64,000 bases of DNA from Erythrobacter litoralis HTCC2594 (GTDB taxonomy: Bacteria > Pseudomonadota > Alphaproteobacteria > Sphingomonadales > Sphingomonadaceae). This document shows, in pieces, positions 26,547-36,008 of this stretch. The position numbers were made by a program, and so were the translations under genes. Numbering within the stretch: position 1 is the first letter of the stretch; each line of letters starts with the position of its first letter. The notes below the pieces were generated by a model. That model saw only the letters and a program-made list of their open reading frames with translations. It made no database searches and had not been told where the DNA came from. The DNA lies in assembly GCF_000013005.1 (NCBI RefSeq), contig NC_007722.1, positions 1,369,501 through 1,433,500 on the forward strand, written 5' to 3'.

Positions 26547-27302
26547 CTAGTTCCGGGTATCCCCGCCCGTGGCCCGGCGCGGCTCGCCCTTGCACGGTTC
26601 GATCTCGCCCGGCTCCGGCCGGGTCGCCGCGCGGCGGAATTGCGCGTAGTAACCGGCCAGTTCCGGCGCATCGCGGAACATCTCGAGCTCGAAACCGACC
26701 TGCTCGAATTCGCATTTGAGCAGGAAGGGATCGATGCCGTGCTGGTCGGTCGGACGATCCACGTCGACGACAATCGCCTGCCCGCCTTCTTTCAGCGAAG
26801 GCCACAGCCGCCACAGGAAGGCGTAGGGTTCCTCGACCTCATGATACATATGCACCATGAAGACGCGGTCGAAACTGTCATCGGGCAGCCGCGGATCGTC
26901 GGGCGCGCCGAGCTTGATGGAGACATTGTCGAGCCGCTCGCGCTCGACACGCGTGCCGAGCCGCTGCAGCGCATCGGGATCGATATCCTGTGCCAGCACG
27001 CGGCCGCTCTCTCCCACGCGGGTGGCGAGACGCACGGTGTAATAGCCCTCGCCCGCGCCGATATCGGCGACCGTCATGCCCGGCTCGATCGCGGCGAAAT
27101 CCATGACCTTGCGCGCTTCGCCAACGCTGTCGCGGGCGGTTTCGGTGCTGAAAGCATTGGCTCCCAGCTTGGAGACCGGACGATCGGGCTCGGGGAATTG
27201 AATGGCGCTGGCCAGCCGGTCGCTGGTGTCGCTGCCGGGCACCCGCTCGCATGCGGGCAGCATGGCCAGCACGGGCAGGCACAAGACAGCGCAGCGGATC
27301 AT
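26547..27302 (-). CDS. Exported class I methyltransferase-like protein
   Basis: The 251-residue product has a hydrophobic leader ending MLPAC (possible lipidated Cys18) and then a Rossmann-type methyltransferase fold. The SAM-binding motif I is VADIGAGEGYYTVRLA, with an acidic residue at the end of the second strand (AQDIDPDAL), and FDRVFMVHMYHEVE as motif IV. This resembles a known group of predicted methyltransferases with signal peptides. SAM is not expected outside the cytoplasm, so either the leader is not cleaved, or the ligand differs. It overlaps the prfB stop region by four bases and probably shares its transcript. Confidence 0.8.
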   Translation of the reverse strand: MIRCAVLCLPVLAMLPACERVPGSDTSDRLASAIQFPEPDRPVSKLGANAFSTETARDSVGEARKVMDFAAIEPGMTVADIGAGEGYYTVRLATRVGESGRVLAQDIDPDALQRLGTRVERERLDNVSIKLGAPDDPRLPDDSFDRVFMVHMYHEVEEPYAFLWRLWPSLKEGGQAIVVDVDRPTDQHGIDPFLLKCEFEQVGFELEMFRDAPELAGYYAQFRRAATRPEPGEIEPCKGEPRRATGGDTRN

Positions 27303-28426
27303 TCGACGTCTTCCACTTCCACTGTCTCGCCCGTCACGCGCTGTGCGAGGGCGGCGGAAATGTAGGGGTCGAGCGCGCCGTCGAGCACATCATCGGGGGA
27401 GCTGGAGGTGACGCCGGTGCGCAGATCCTTGACCATCTGGTAGGGCTGCAAGACATAGCTGCGGATCTGGTGACCCCAGCCGATCTCGGTCTTTTCCTGA
27501 TACTCGCCGCTCGCCGCCGCTTCACGCTCCGCCATCTCGCGTTCGAACAGCCGCGCCTTGAGCATATTCATCGCCGTCGCGCGGTTCTTGTGCTGGCTGC
27601 GGTCGTTCTGGCTGGCGACCACGATCCCGGTCGGCTGGTGGGTGATGCGCACAGCGGAATCCGTTGTGTTGACGTGCTGGCCACCAGCGCCCGAAGCGCG
27701 GTAGGTATCGATCTTGAGATCGCTGTCGTTGATCTCGATCTCGATATTGTCGTCGATCACCGGATAGACCCACACGCTCGAGAACGACGTATGGCGCCGT
27801 GCCGAGCTGTCATATGGACTGATGCGAACGAGCCGGTGCACGCCGCTCTCGGTCTTGGCGTAGCCATAGGCATTCTCGCCCTTCACCAGCAGCGTCGCCG
27901 ACTTGATACCGGCTTGGTCGCCCGCCTGATATTCAACCGTCTCGACCTTGAAGCCGCGCCGCTCGGCCCAGCGCGCATACATGCGCAGCAGCATTTCGGC
28001 CCAGTCCTGGCTTTCCGTACCACCGGCACCGGCGTGGATTTCGATATAGGTGTCGTTGCCGTCGGCTTCGCCCGAGAGCAGCGCCTGGACCTTGTCTGCA
28101 TCCGCACGGTCGGCGAGCTTCTGCAGGCTCGCGAGGCCCTCCTTCACCACATCTTCGTCGCCTTCGGCTTCGCCCAGCTCGACGAACTCGATCGCATCCG
28201 CCATTTCCGAGCCGATCTCCCGGACGGTCTTGACCGCCGTTTCGAGAGTCTTCTGCTCGCGACTGATCGCCTGCGCTTCCTTGGGATCGTTCCAGAGATC
28301 CGGGTCCTGCACCCGTGCATTGAGCTCGTCGAGGCGGCGCAATGCACGCTCCCAGTCGAGAGACTGGCGCACCAGAGCGAGCGCGGCTTCGATACGGTCG
28401 ATATTGGCCTGCCCTTCGGCACGCAT
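27299..28426 (-). CDS. prfB: Peptide chain release factor 2
   Basis: Recognises UGA and UAA stop codons and triggers peptide release. The 375-residue protein has the catalytic GGQ in YRASGAGGQHVNTTDSAVR (near residue 250) and the flanking NDRSQHKNRATAM. The codon-recognition tripeptide is SPY (in VRISPYDSSARRHTSF) where E. coli has SPF. The reading frame is continuous, so the autoregulatory +1 frameshift of E. coli prfB is absent, as in other alphaproteobacteria. Confidence 0.96.
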   Translation of the reverse strand: MRAEGQANIDRIEAALALVRQSLDWERALRRLDELNARVQDPDLWNDPKEAQAISREQKTLETAVKTVREIGSEMADAIEFVELGEAEGDEDVVKEGLASLQKLADRADADKVQALLSGEADGNDTYIEIHAGAGGTESQDWAEMLLRMYARWAERRGFKVETVEYQAGDQAGIKSATLLVKGENAYGYAKTESGVHRLVRISPYDSSARRHTSFSSVWVYPVIDDNIEIEINDSDLKIDTYRASGAGGQHVNTTDSAVRITHQPTGIVVASQNDRSQHKNRATAMNMLKARLFEREMAEREAAASGEYQEKTEIGWGHQIRSYVLQPYQMVKDLRTGVTSSSPDDVLDGALDPYISAALAQRVTGETVEVEDVE

Positions 28427-28529
28427 GGAAATTCCCTTCGGATCGATTGGACGCGAGGCTTAGCGAAAGTGCACGCGCGGGCCAATGGCCCAAACGCGCG
28501 CTGTCGCCAAGCGGCCGGTCGAACACTGT

Positions 28530-31031
28530 CTAGTAGATGCCGCCTTGGTCTTCCACGAAATCGGCAGGCGGGGCTTCGCCGGTGACCTCCTGCTCGCCAC
28601 TGCGCGAGCCGGCGGTGCTCCCGCGGCGGATCAGTTCGAGGATCTGCTTGCGCTGGGCCGCGATTTCGTCGGCGCGAGTCGAGCGTGGCGGCTCGGTATC
28701 GGGCTTGAAAGCTTCCCAGATGATGTCGCCGCCATTGCCCGGCCAGCCGTCGAACACCCGCTTGCCCGTGCGCCGGTCCACGCGGACCATCCGCACACCC
28801 GGCGGAGCGATCGCCGGATCGTCGTCCCAGCGGTCCCTGGTGGCCTGGATGACGCTCTTGATGATCGGCGAGGCGGTATTGCCGCCTTCGACCCAGCCAC
28901 CGAGATTGCGCGGCTGGTCGAACCCGACATAGGCACCGATGACATAATCCTGCGTGCCGCCGACGAACCAGACATCGGTCGGGCCAGTAGTGGTGCCGGT
29001 CTTGCCGAAGATCGGCAGTTCGAGGTCGGCCAGGCGCTTGCCCGTGCCGCGCGTCACCACGCCTTCGAGCATGTGCATGGTCTGGAAAGCGGTGCGCGCA
29101 TCCATCGCCTGCTTGCCCGAGGGCTGCAGCCGCGGCATCGCGCCGCCGTCCCATTCGGCCATGTTGCAGCCTTCGCACGATCGCTTGTCGGCGCGCCAGA
29201 TGACCTTGCCGCTGCGGTCCTGCACATAGTCGATCAGCGTCGGATCGTTGAGACGGCCGTGATTGGCCAGGGCCGAATAGGCATTGACCATCTTGAGAAC
29301 CGTCGTCTCACCCGCCCCCAGCGCGAACGCCGGATAAGGCTGGTAGGACCCGATGCCGACATTCTCGATCGTCTTGATGACATTGGGCATGCCCGATTCC
29401 ATTGCGATCTGGACGGTCATGATGTTCTGCGACTGCTCGAGCCCGTAGCGCAGCGGATAGGTCCCCCCGCGCCCGCCACGAAAGCATTTCTCACCCAGGC
29501 GCGAGCCCTGATAATAGCAATAGCTGGAATTATCGACTTCGGTAGCGGGGGTGAAACCGTTGTCCAGCCCCGTGGCATAGACGAAGGGCTTGATGGTCGA
29601 CCCCGGCTGCCGTTCGGCCTGCGTGGCGCGGTTGAACGCCCCCAGCCTGCTGTCGAATCCGCCCTGCATGGCCAGCACACGGCCGGTCATCGGATCTTGC
29701 ACCACCACCCCACCAGATGCTTCGGGAATGGTGCGCACGCGGTAACCATTGCCTTGCGGCGAAACGGCGATCACATCGCCGGCCTTCAGCGCAGTGGGCA
29801 GACCGCTCAGCGGCGCGGTTTCGCCGTCCGCGAAGCCGACCGTGGCCGAGCTGCCGCTGCGCTCCGTCACAAGACCGATGCGCCAGTTCTCGTAATTGAT
29901 TCCGAGGAAAGAGCTGGCAAGCTGGCTTTGCCAATTGCCTTCGCTGATGTCGATCGTCGCGATCGGGCCGCGCCAGCCCTTGCTTCCGTGATACCGCAGC
30001 AGGCCTTCGCGCAGCGCGTCGCGCGCGGCGTCCTGCATTTCGACATCGAGCGAGGTACGCACCCAGAGCCCGCCGCCATAGACGCTGTTGTCGCCGTCAT
30101 CGACGGTCTCGCCGAACTCTGCGATCAACTGTCGGCGCACTTCCTCGAGGAAATAGCCGGCGTCGGCCGAGCGTTGGCGGCGCTGGGTAACAAGGCCGAG
30201 CGGTTGCTGTTTGGCGATGGTCGCCGCGCTCTGTTCGATGAAGCCATTGTCGACCATCTGGTCGATCACGAAATTGCGCCGGGCCAGCGCGGCCTGTTCC
30301 TGCCCTTTGCGGCCATAGCGTTCGGGGGCCTTGGGCAGCACGGCGAGGAAAGCCGATTCGTGAAGCTCGAGATCGCCGACATCCTTGTCGAAATAGGCGC
30401 GCGCTGCCGCCTGTACCCCGAACGAGCGCCGCCCCAGCGGGATCTCGTTGAGATAGAGCTCGAGGATTTCCTGCTTGCTCAGCACGCCTTCGATGCGGGT
30501 CGCGAGCATCATTTCCTTGAGCTTGCGGGTGATCGAATATTCGTTCGACAGCAGGATGTTCTTCGCCACCTGCTGCGTGATGGTCGACCCGCCGACGGCA
30601 CGTTCGCCAGAACCCATCTTGCTGACATAATCGACCACGGCGCCGACAAGGCCGCCGGCATCGATCCCGCCGTGGCTGAAGAAGGTCTTGTCCTCGGCGG
30701 CGAGATACGCCTCGATCAGCTGTTCGGGGAAGTCCGCATATTGCAACTGAACGCGCCGCTCGCGGGCATAGGAATGGACGATCTCGCCATCGACCCCGCG
30801 CACGACCGTGGGCAGCGGCGGCTCGTATTCCAGCAGGGTTTCCGCGTCGGGAAGGTTGCGCGCAAGCAGGGCCCAGCCGATCAGCCAGGCGACAATGGCA
30901 AGCCCGAGCAAGGTCGCGCCCCAGCGGAACAGCCGCTTCTCCTGCCAGTTGCGGCGCAGGAAGGCCCAGGCACCCGTCGCTTCGCGGCGGATGATGTAGC
31001 GAAAGTTTTCGAACGAGGAACCGTCAGCCAT
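28530..31031 (-). CDS. mrcA: Class A penicillin-binding protein (PBP1A)
   Basis: Bifunctional peptidoglycan synthase anchored in the inner membrane. The 833-residue protein has one transmembrane segment (about 38-57). The glycosyltransferase domain shows the catalytic Glu in AAEDKTFFSHGGID (about residue 113) and GGSTITQQVAKNI. A PBP1A-type OB region follows. The transpeptidase domain has the Ser-x-x-Lys in QPGSTIKPF (about residue 479) and the KTGTT motif (about residue 675). The C-terminal tail is polar. It follows the amidase gene by 76 bases on the same strand, forming a cell-wall pair. Confidence 0.95.
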   Translation of the reverse strand: MADGSSFENFRYIIRREATGAWAFLRRNWQEKRLFRWGATLLGLAIVAWLIGWALLARNLPDAETLLEYEPPLPTVVRGVDGEIVHSYARERRVQLQYADFPEQLIEAYLAAEDKTFFSHGGIDAGGLVGAVVDYVSKMGSGERAVGGSTITQQVAKNILLSNEYSITRKLKEMMLATRIEGVLSKQEILELYLNEIPLGRRSFGVQAAARAYFDKDVGDLELHESAFLAVLPKAPERYGRKGQEQAALARRNFVIDQMVDNGFIEQSAATIAKQQPLGLVTQRRQRSADAGYFLEEVRRQLIAEFGETVDDGDNSVYGGGLWVRTSLDVEMQDAARDALREGLLRYHGSKGWRGPIATIDISEGNWQSQLASSFLGINYENWRIGLVTERSGSSATVGFADGETAPLSGLPTALKAGDVIAVSPQGNGYRVRTIPEASGGVVVQDPMTGRVLAMQGGFDSRLGAFNRATQAERQPGSTIKPFVYATGLDNGFTPATEVDNSSYCYYQGSRLGEKCFRGGRGGTYPLRYGLEQSQNIMTVQIAMESGMPNVIKTIENVGIGSYQPYPAFALGAGETTVLKMVNAYSALANHGRLNDPTLIDYVQDRSGKVIWRADKRSCEGCNMAEWDGGAMPRLQPSGKQAMDARTAFQTMHMLEGVVTRGTGKRLADLELPIFGKTGTTTGPTDVWFVGGTQDYVIGAYVGFDQPRNLGGWVEGGNTASPIIKSVIQATRDRWDDDPAIAPPGVRMVRVDRRTGKRVFDGWPGNGGDIIWEAFKPDTEPPRSTRADEIAAQRKQILELIRRGSTAGSRSGEQEVTGEAPPADFVEDQGGIY

Positions 31032-31107
31032 GATCGGCGGGGCTCATAACACGCTCAACTGAACGCAGGCCATACGAAATTGCGTGATTATGCGCCGTTC
31101 TCATGCT

Positions 31108-31971
31108 CTAACTCTGTCTTGCGAAATATATGCGGATCGCCCGCGCCATGGTCTCGGCGAAGGCTTTGCGCCCCTCCGGCGAAGAGAGTCGCGCGGCATC
31201 GGCCGGGTTGGTGATATAGCCGGATTCGTACAGTACGGCCGGCACATCGGGTGCGCGCAGCACGGCAAGGGCAGCTGACCGGCGCGCCTGCGGGTGGAAG
31301 CGCAGATTGCCCCGCCCTTCGCGCACGACGAGGCCCGCGAACTCGGCCGAATTTTCCTGCACCCGCCGCTGCGAAAGCTCGACGAGGATGTTGCTGACGA
31401 CGTCGCTCTGCCCGTCGACCTCGACGCCGTTCAGTCGGTCGGCGTTGTTCTCCCGCTCGGCAAACCGCGCGGCCGCTTCGCTCGAGGCCTCGCTCGACAG
31501 AGTGTAGATGCTTGCGCCGCTGACACCGCTCACCTCTCCAGCAGAATCGGCATGGATCGAGATAAAGAGATCGGCATCCAGCCGCCGCGCAATCTCCGGT
31601 CGCTCGTCGAGCACCAGGAAAGTATCGTCTTCCCGTGTCAGCGCGACACGAATGCCGCCCTGCTCCAGCAATTCGTCCTTGAGCGCCTGCGCAAGCCCTA
31701 GCACGACGGTCTTTTCGCGCAAGCCCGCCCCGCTCGCGCCCGGATCCTTGCCGCCGTGCCCTGCGTCGATCACCACCAGCGGGCGCGACCGGTCGGGCGG
31801 GCCATAGACCGTCGGCAGGTCAACCGGATCGTCGGCATCGGGCAGCAACAGGTCGAGCACATAATCGCGCCCCAGATGCGGGACGGGGATCGTCAGGCCG
31901 AACACGACCAGGCCGCCGACCAGCAGGACGGGCAACAGGAATATCAGCCAGAGTTGGATGCGCAGCGACAT
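31108..31971 (-). CDS. N-acetylmuramoyl-L-alanine amidase (Amidase_3 type)
   Basis: Zinc hydrolase that cuts stem peptides from glycan strands, usually at division. The 287-residue protein has one N-terminal membrane segment (about 7-28) and a periplasmic catalytic domain: IDAGHGGKDPGASG (first Zn His), Glu in GLREKTVVLG, ISIHADS (second His) and a C-terminal YESGYITNPADA containing the catalytic Glu. It lacks the N-terminal AMIN domain of E. coli AmiC and the regulatory features that bring it to the septum. The neighbouring PBP1A gene supports a cell-wall role. Confidence 0.93.
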   Translation of the reverse strand: MSLRIQLWLIFLLPVLLVGGLVVFGLTIPVPHLGRDYVLDLLLPDADDPVDLPTVYGPPDRSRPLVVIDAGHGGKDPGASGAGLREKTVVLGLAQALKDELLEQGGIRVALTREDDTFLVLDERPEIARRLDADLFISIHADSAGEVSGVSGASIYTLSSEASSEAAARFAERENNADRLNGVEVDGQSDVVSNILVELSQRRVQENSAEFAGLVVREGRGNLRFHPQARRSAALAVLRAPDVPAVLYESGYITNPADAARLSSPEGRKAFAETMARAIRIYFARQS

Positions 31972-32433
31972 GTTCTTAGCACCCTGTTAGGGCGGCCGGG
32001 GCTAAGTGCGCAATATAGTTGCCGGACTTCTCCCGCGATGCTAGCACCCGCTTCGACCGGAGACACGCATCGCCAGCAGGGTCGCACCCGACACAATCGG
32101 GCGATGCAGGTCAAGACCGGCAATGCCATGCGCTTTCTCGCTCATGGCTCGAATACGACAGGTTGATACGTCCGATGAGAAGTCCATCCCGCACTCCAAA
32201 CGAGCGATCCTCGGATCGTCGTGCAGTGGCGGCATGCAAGGCGGCGCTCTCTCAGCGCATTCTCTGCGGCGTAGACACGAAATCCCGCGCTCCGACGGCA
32301 TTCCGTCCGGGCCGGACTATCCATTCCGCTTCCGGCAGTAGCCGCGGCGGTTTCCACACATATCTGCGCGAGCGCTCGACACCAGTGGGTCTCAGGACCC
32401 TGGCGATACCGCTCGGCGCACGGAGAAAATTAC
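31972..32433 (+). other. Long leader region upstream of rne, no gene seen
   Basis: These 462 bases separate the divergent amidase and rne genes. I find no convincing coding frame on either strand and no tRNA-like fold. One perfect short inverted repeat lies at 32205-32218 (CGATCC-TC-GGATCG). A long untranslated leader would fit the autoregulated 5' region known for rne in E. coli, but the promoter position and any structure here are not established. Confidence 0.4.
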
Positions 32434-35166
32434 ATGGCAACGCGCATGCTTATCGATGCGCGCCACACGGAAGAAACCCGGGTGGCGGTGCTCAAAGGCA
32501 ACCGGATTGAGGAATTCGATTTCGAGTCTGCTGAACACAAGCAGATCAAAGGCAATATCTACCTGGCCAAAGTCACGAGGGTCGAACCGTCGCTGCAGGC
32601 GGCGTTCGTAGATTTCGGAGGCAACCGTCACGGTTTCCTCGCCTTTAGCGAAATCCATCCCGACTATTACCAGATCCCGCAGGCGGACCGCGAGAAGCTG
32701 CTCGCGGAAGAGGCCGAAGCCGCCGAGGAAGAGGCGCGTCTGCGCGCCGAGGAAGAAGATCGCGGCGAAATGCCGGGCGACGAATACGACGCCGAGGACG
32801 AAAGCTCCGGAGCGCTCGCCGAAGATCTGGCCGAAGACGGCCTGGAGGAAATCGACACGTCCGAGAAGGACAAGGTTGCGACGATCGAGGAAGGCCAGCT
32901 CGACAGCGACGATGATGACGACGACGATTCGGACGATGACGATTCCGACGACGACGATGACGACGACAATAACGGCGACAACGGCAAGTCCAGGGGACGC
33001 CGCGGACGTGGTCGTGGCCGCGGTCGGCACCAGGGCAAAGGGAAGGGTCGCGGTGGCAAGTCCCGGGCCAAGGAAGTCGATGCAGTTCGCGCCAAGCGCC
33101 AGGCGCTGCGTCGCCGGTACAAGATCCAGGACGTTATCCAGCGCCGCCAGGTGATGTTGGTGCAGGTCGTCAAGGAAGAGCGCGGCAACAAGGGCGCGGC
33201 GCTGACGACCTATCTCAGCCTTGCCGGTCGCTACACCGTCCTTATGCCCAATTCGTCGCACGGCGGCGGGATCAGCCGCAAGATTTCGAGCGCCAGCGAT
33301 CGCAAGCGGTTGAAGCAGGTCGTCTCCGACCTGAGCCTGCCCAAGCAGATGGGCCTGATCGTCCGCACCGCCGGCCTCAGCCGCACCAAGACGGAAATCA
33401 AGCGCGACTTCGACTACCTCGCGCGTCTTTGGGACGAGATCCGCGAGAAGACGCTGTCTTCGAGCGCGCCGAGCCTGATCCATTCGGACAGCGACCTCAT
33501 CAAGCGCGCGATCCGCGATATCTACAATCGCGAGATCGAGGAAGTCGTGGTCGAGGGCGAGGAAGGCTACAAGCTCGCCAAGAGCTTCATGAAGCTGCTG
33601 ATGCCGAGCCATGCGCGGCGGGTGAAAGCCTATTCCGACCCGGTGCCGCTGTTCCAGCGCTACGGTGCGGAGGACCAGCTGCGCGCCATGTACGATCCGG
33701 TCGTGCAGCTCAAATCGGGCGGCTACCTGGTCATCAACCCGACCGAGGCACTTGTTTCGATCGACATCAACTCGGGCCGTTCCACCAAGGAGCACGGGAT
33801 CGAGCAGACCGCGACAGCGACCAATATCGAAGCGGCCAAGGAAATCGCCCGTCAGCTGCGCCTGCGCGACATGGCCGGGCTCATCGTGATCGACTTCATC
33901 GACATGGAATACAATTCCAATGTCCGGAAGGTCGAGCGCGCGATGAAGGACGCGCTCAAGAACGATCGGGCGCGCATCCAAGTCGGCCGCATCTCCGGCT
34001 TCGGCCTGATGGAAATGAGCCGCCAGCGCCTGCGTACCGGGGTTCTGGAAGCGACCACCCGCGATTGCCCGCATTGCGACGGCACCGGTCTCGTCCGCAC
34101 CGCGTCCAGCGCGGGTCTCTCGGCGTTGCGCCTGATCGAGGACGAAGCAGCCAAGGGCAAGGGCACGGTCATCTCGCTCAAGGCGAGTACGGAAGCGGCA
34201 GTGTATTTGCTCAATTCCAAGCGCGCCGACCTTCAGGAGATCGAAGACCGCTACAACGTGACGGTCGAAGTGGTCCCCGAAGGCGAGGACGAAGGCGCCA
34301 AGATGAGCGTCGGCAGTTCCGGTCCGCGCCCGTCGGAAGCTCCCAAGTTCGAGCCGATCGTCGATGATGACGACGACGAGGAAGAGATCGAAGACGACGC
34401 GTCGGACGATGATGACGAGGACGATGACGGCCAGCCAAGGAAGCGTCGCCGCCGCCGTCGCGGCGGGCGTGGTCGCAACAAGAACAAGCAGAACGACCGT
34501 TCCGACGGAGATGACGACGATTCCGACGAGGACGATTCAGACGACAGTGAAACGTCCGACGACGACGATGACGGAAAGCCCAAGAAGCGTCGCCGCCGTG
34601 GCGGTCGCCGTCGTGGCGGACGTGGACGCAACAAGGGCGATGCCGACAGCGATTCGAAAGACGATGAAAGCCCGCTCGAAGAGGTGTCCGAACAAGTGAA
34701 GGAAGACATGCCCGTCGTTGCCGGTCCAGACGGTTCGCCGGAAACCGCCGAGGCCGCTGCCGAAGAAGAAAAGCCGAAGAAGCGTCGCGCGCCTCGCAAG
34801 AAGAAGGCGGACGAAGACACCAAGGCCCAGGCATCCGCCGACGACAAGTCCGAAGAAAAGCCCAAGCGCCGCCCGCGCAAGAAGAAGGTCGACGAGGCTG
34901 CGGAAAAGGCAGACGACAAGGCTTCGGAAAAGGCTGCCAAAAAGGAAACCGAGGCCAAGCCCAAGCCGAAACGGGCCACCCGCAGCAAGAAGCCTGCGGC
35001 CGGCAACGACGAAGGCGAGGCATCGAAGACCGGGAAAGGCGACGCTGCTGCGAAACCTGAAGCGGAAACGGACAAGGGAGCCGGCGGCAAGGCTGCGAAC
35101 GAAAAAACCGATGGCGATGGGAAACCCCGCCGCGGCTGGTGGCAGCGCACCTTCGGTGACGAATAA
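32434..35166 (+). CDS. rne: Ribonuclease E
   Basis: Endoribonuclease that starts mRNA decay and rRNA/tRNA processing and scaffolds the degradosome. The 910-residue protein begins with the RNase H-like and S1 domains, but the S1 domain is split after about residue 85 by some 140 residues of acidic runs followed by an Arg/Gly/Lys-rich stretch. The core resumes at YKIQDVIQRRQVMLVQVVKE. Catalytic Asp residues are in VSIDINSGRS and IVIDFIDME (near 444 and 487), and the Zn-link is DCPHCDGTG (near 544). The tail from about 630 is low complexity with alternating acidic tracts and RRRRRGGRGRNK-type basic tracts, probably RNA and partner binding. Confidence 0.96.
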   Translation: MATRMLIDARHTEETRVAVLKGNRIEEFDFESAEHKQIKGNIYLAKVTRVEPSLQAAFVDFGGNRHGFLAFSEIHPDYYQIPQADREKLLAEEAEAAEEEARLRAEEEDRGEMPGDEYDAEDESSGALAEDLAEDGLEEIDTSEKDKVATIEEGQLDSDDDDDDDSDDDDSDDDDDDDNNGDNGKSRGRRGRGRGRGRHQGKGKGRGGKSRAKEVDAVRAKRQALRRRYKIQDVIQRRQVMLVQVVKEERGNKGAALTTYLSLAGRYTVLMPNSSHGGGISRKISSASDRKRLKQVVSDLSLPKQMGLIVRTAGLSRTKTEIKRDFDYLARLWDEIREKTLSSSAPSLIHSDSDLIKRAIRDIYNREIEEVVVEGEEGYKLAKSFMKLLMPSHARRVKAYSDPVPLFQRYGAEDQLRAMYDPVVQLKSGGYLVINPTEALVSIDINSGRSTKEHGIEQTATATNIEAAKEIARQLRLRDMAGLIVIDFIDMEYNSNVRKVERAMKDALKNDRARIQVGRISGFGLMEMSRQRLRTGVLEATTRDCPHCDGTGLVRTASSAGLSALRLIEDEAAKGKGTVISLKASTEAAVYLLNSKRADLQEIEDRYNVTVEVVPEGEDEGAKMSVGSSGPRPSEAPKFEPIVDDDDDEEEIEDDASDDDDEDDDGQPRKRRRRRRGGRGRNKNKQNDRSDGDDDDSDEDDSDDSETSDDDDDGKPKKRRRRGGRRRGGRGRNKGDADSDSKDDESPLEEVSEQVKEDMPVVAGPDGSPETAEAAAEEEKPKKRRAPRKKKADEDTKAQASADDKSEEKPKRRPRKKKVDEAAEKADDKASEKAAKKETEAKPKPKRATRSKKPAAGNDEGEASKTGKGDAAAKPEAETDKGAGGKAANEKTDGDGKPRRGWWQRTFGDE

Positions 35167-35209
35167 TTGCTAGAAACAGGTGGGCGCGGCGGTCAGGCCC
35201 AGGCCTCGA

Positions 35210-35845
35210 TCACGCGCCCACTTTTCGCCCGATACCCCATTCGTTCCAGCCGATCGACTTGGGCGTCTTCGGCAGATAGGCGGCCCCCATAGGCTCGACG
35301 TCGAAGCCCCCTGCCCGCACAGCCTCGGTCACGGGCCGGGTCAGGTGGCATCCCCCCGCGAACGGCTTCCACCATGGCTCGAGCCGATCCTGGAACCGCG
35401 CGACATCGGCATCCGGCGCGCGCCCGTGTTCCAAAAACAGCAAACGACCGCCCGGCCTCAGGATGCGGCGCATCTCCTTCACCACCTGCGGCTGGTCCTG
35501 AACCGAGCACATGGTATAGGTGCAGACGACCGTGTCGAAGCTGTTGTCTGCAAAGGGAATCTCCTCCCCGATCCCGTCGCGGATATCGGCTTTCCAGCCT
35601 TTCTTCTCCGCCTCGGCGCGCGCATATTCCAGCAGCTTCCCGCCGGGATCGATCCCGGCATAGCTGTCGATCGCAGCGGCGTTGTAGAATTGCTGGTTTA
35701 TCCCTCCGCCGCAGCCGAGTTCGAAAACGTCGCCCGTCGCCATGGGTATGACCCGGCTGCGCAGCTTCATGATCGCCGGCATGCCGCAGGCGAACTTGAT
35801 CACGCGCGGCACGCCGTGCCGGTCCCACCAACTGCCCAGTCCCAT
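35210..35845 (-). CDS. Class I SAM-dependent methyltransferase
   Basis: The 211-residue protein has motif I VFELGCGGGINQQFY, the post-I acidic residue in AGIDPGGKLLEYA, and FDTVVCTYTMCSVQD followed by the post-motif LRPGGRLLFLEHG, which places it in the UbiE-like family. The substrate is unknown. The ATG at 35845 has a GGGGAG site upstream and was preferred to a start 12 codons earlier. It lies convergent with rne. Confidence 0.88.
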   Translation of the reverse strand: MGLGSWWDRHGVPRVIKFACGMPAIMKLRSRVIPMATGDVFELGCGGGINQQFYNAAAIDSYAGIDPGGKLLEYARAEAEKKGWKADIRDGIGEEIPFADNSFDTVVCTYTMCSVQDQPQVVKEMRRILRPGGRLLFLEHGRAPDADVARFQDRLEPWWKPFAGGCHLTRPVTEAVRAGGFDVEPMGAAYLPKTPKSIGWNEWGIGRKVGA

Positions 35846-36008
35846 TGCGTTTTCTCCCCTCGCTTGGGTGCATAGTGCCATAAATCCGCGATTGTGGGGA
35901 GTGTCCTCCGCCGCTCACACCGCTCTGCATGGCGCTTTTCGCTTCCTGCCTCTTGATCGAAGCTGTATGCGCGCGCGCCAAAGGTCGCCCATAAGAGGAC
36001 GTCGCAAC

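Noticed and set aside
28330..28426. Programmed frameshift at the start of prfB
   Set aside because: The reading frame is continuous and no in-frame TGA with a slippery CTT-type site is present.
28485..31049. Long open frame (854 codons) antisense to the PBP1A gene
   Set aside because: It mirrors a GC-rich gene in a favourable frame. Its composition is rich in Arg, His, Asp and Gln, with no family motif, and the opposite strand is clearly PBP1A.
32900..32970. GAC/GAT runs in rne as a tandem repeat or VNTR
   Set aside because: They encode an acidic tract with mixed codons and no fixed unit, so this looks like protein-level low complexity.
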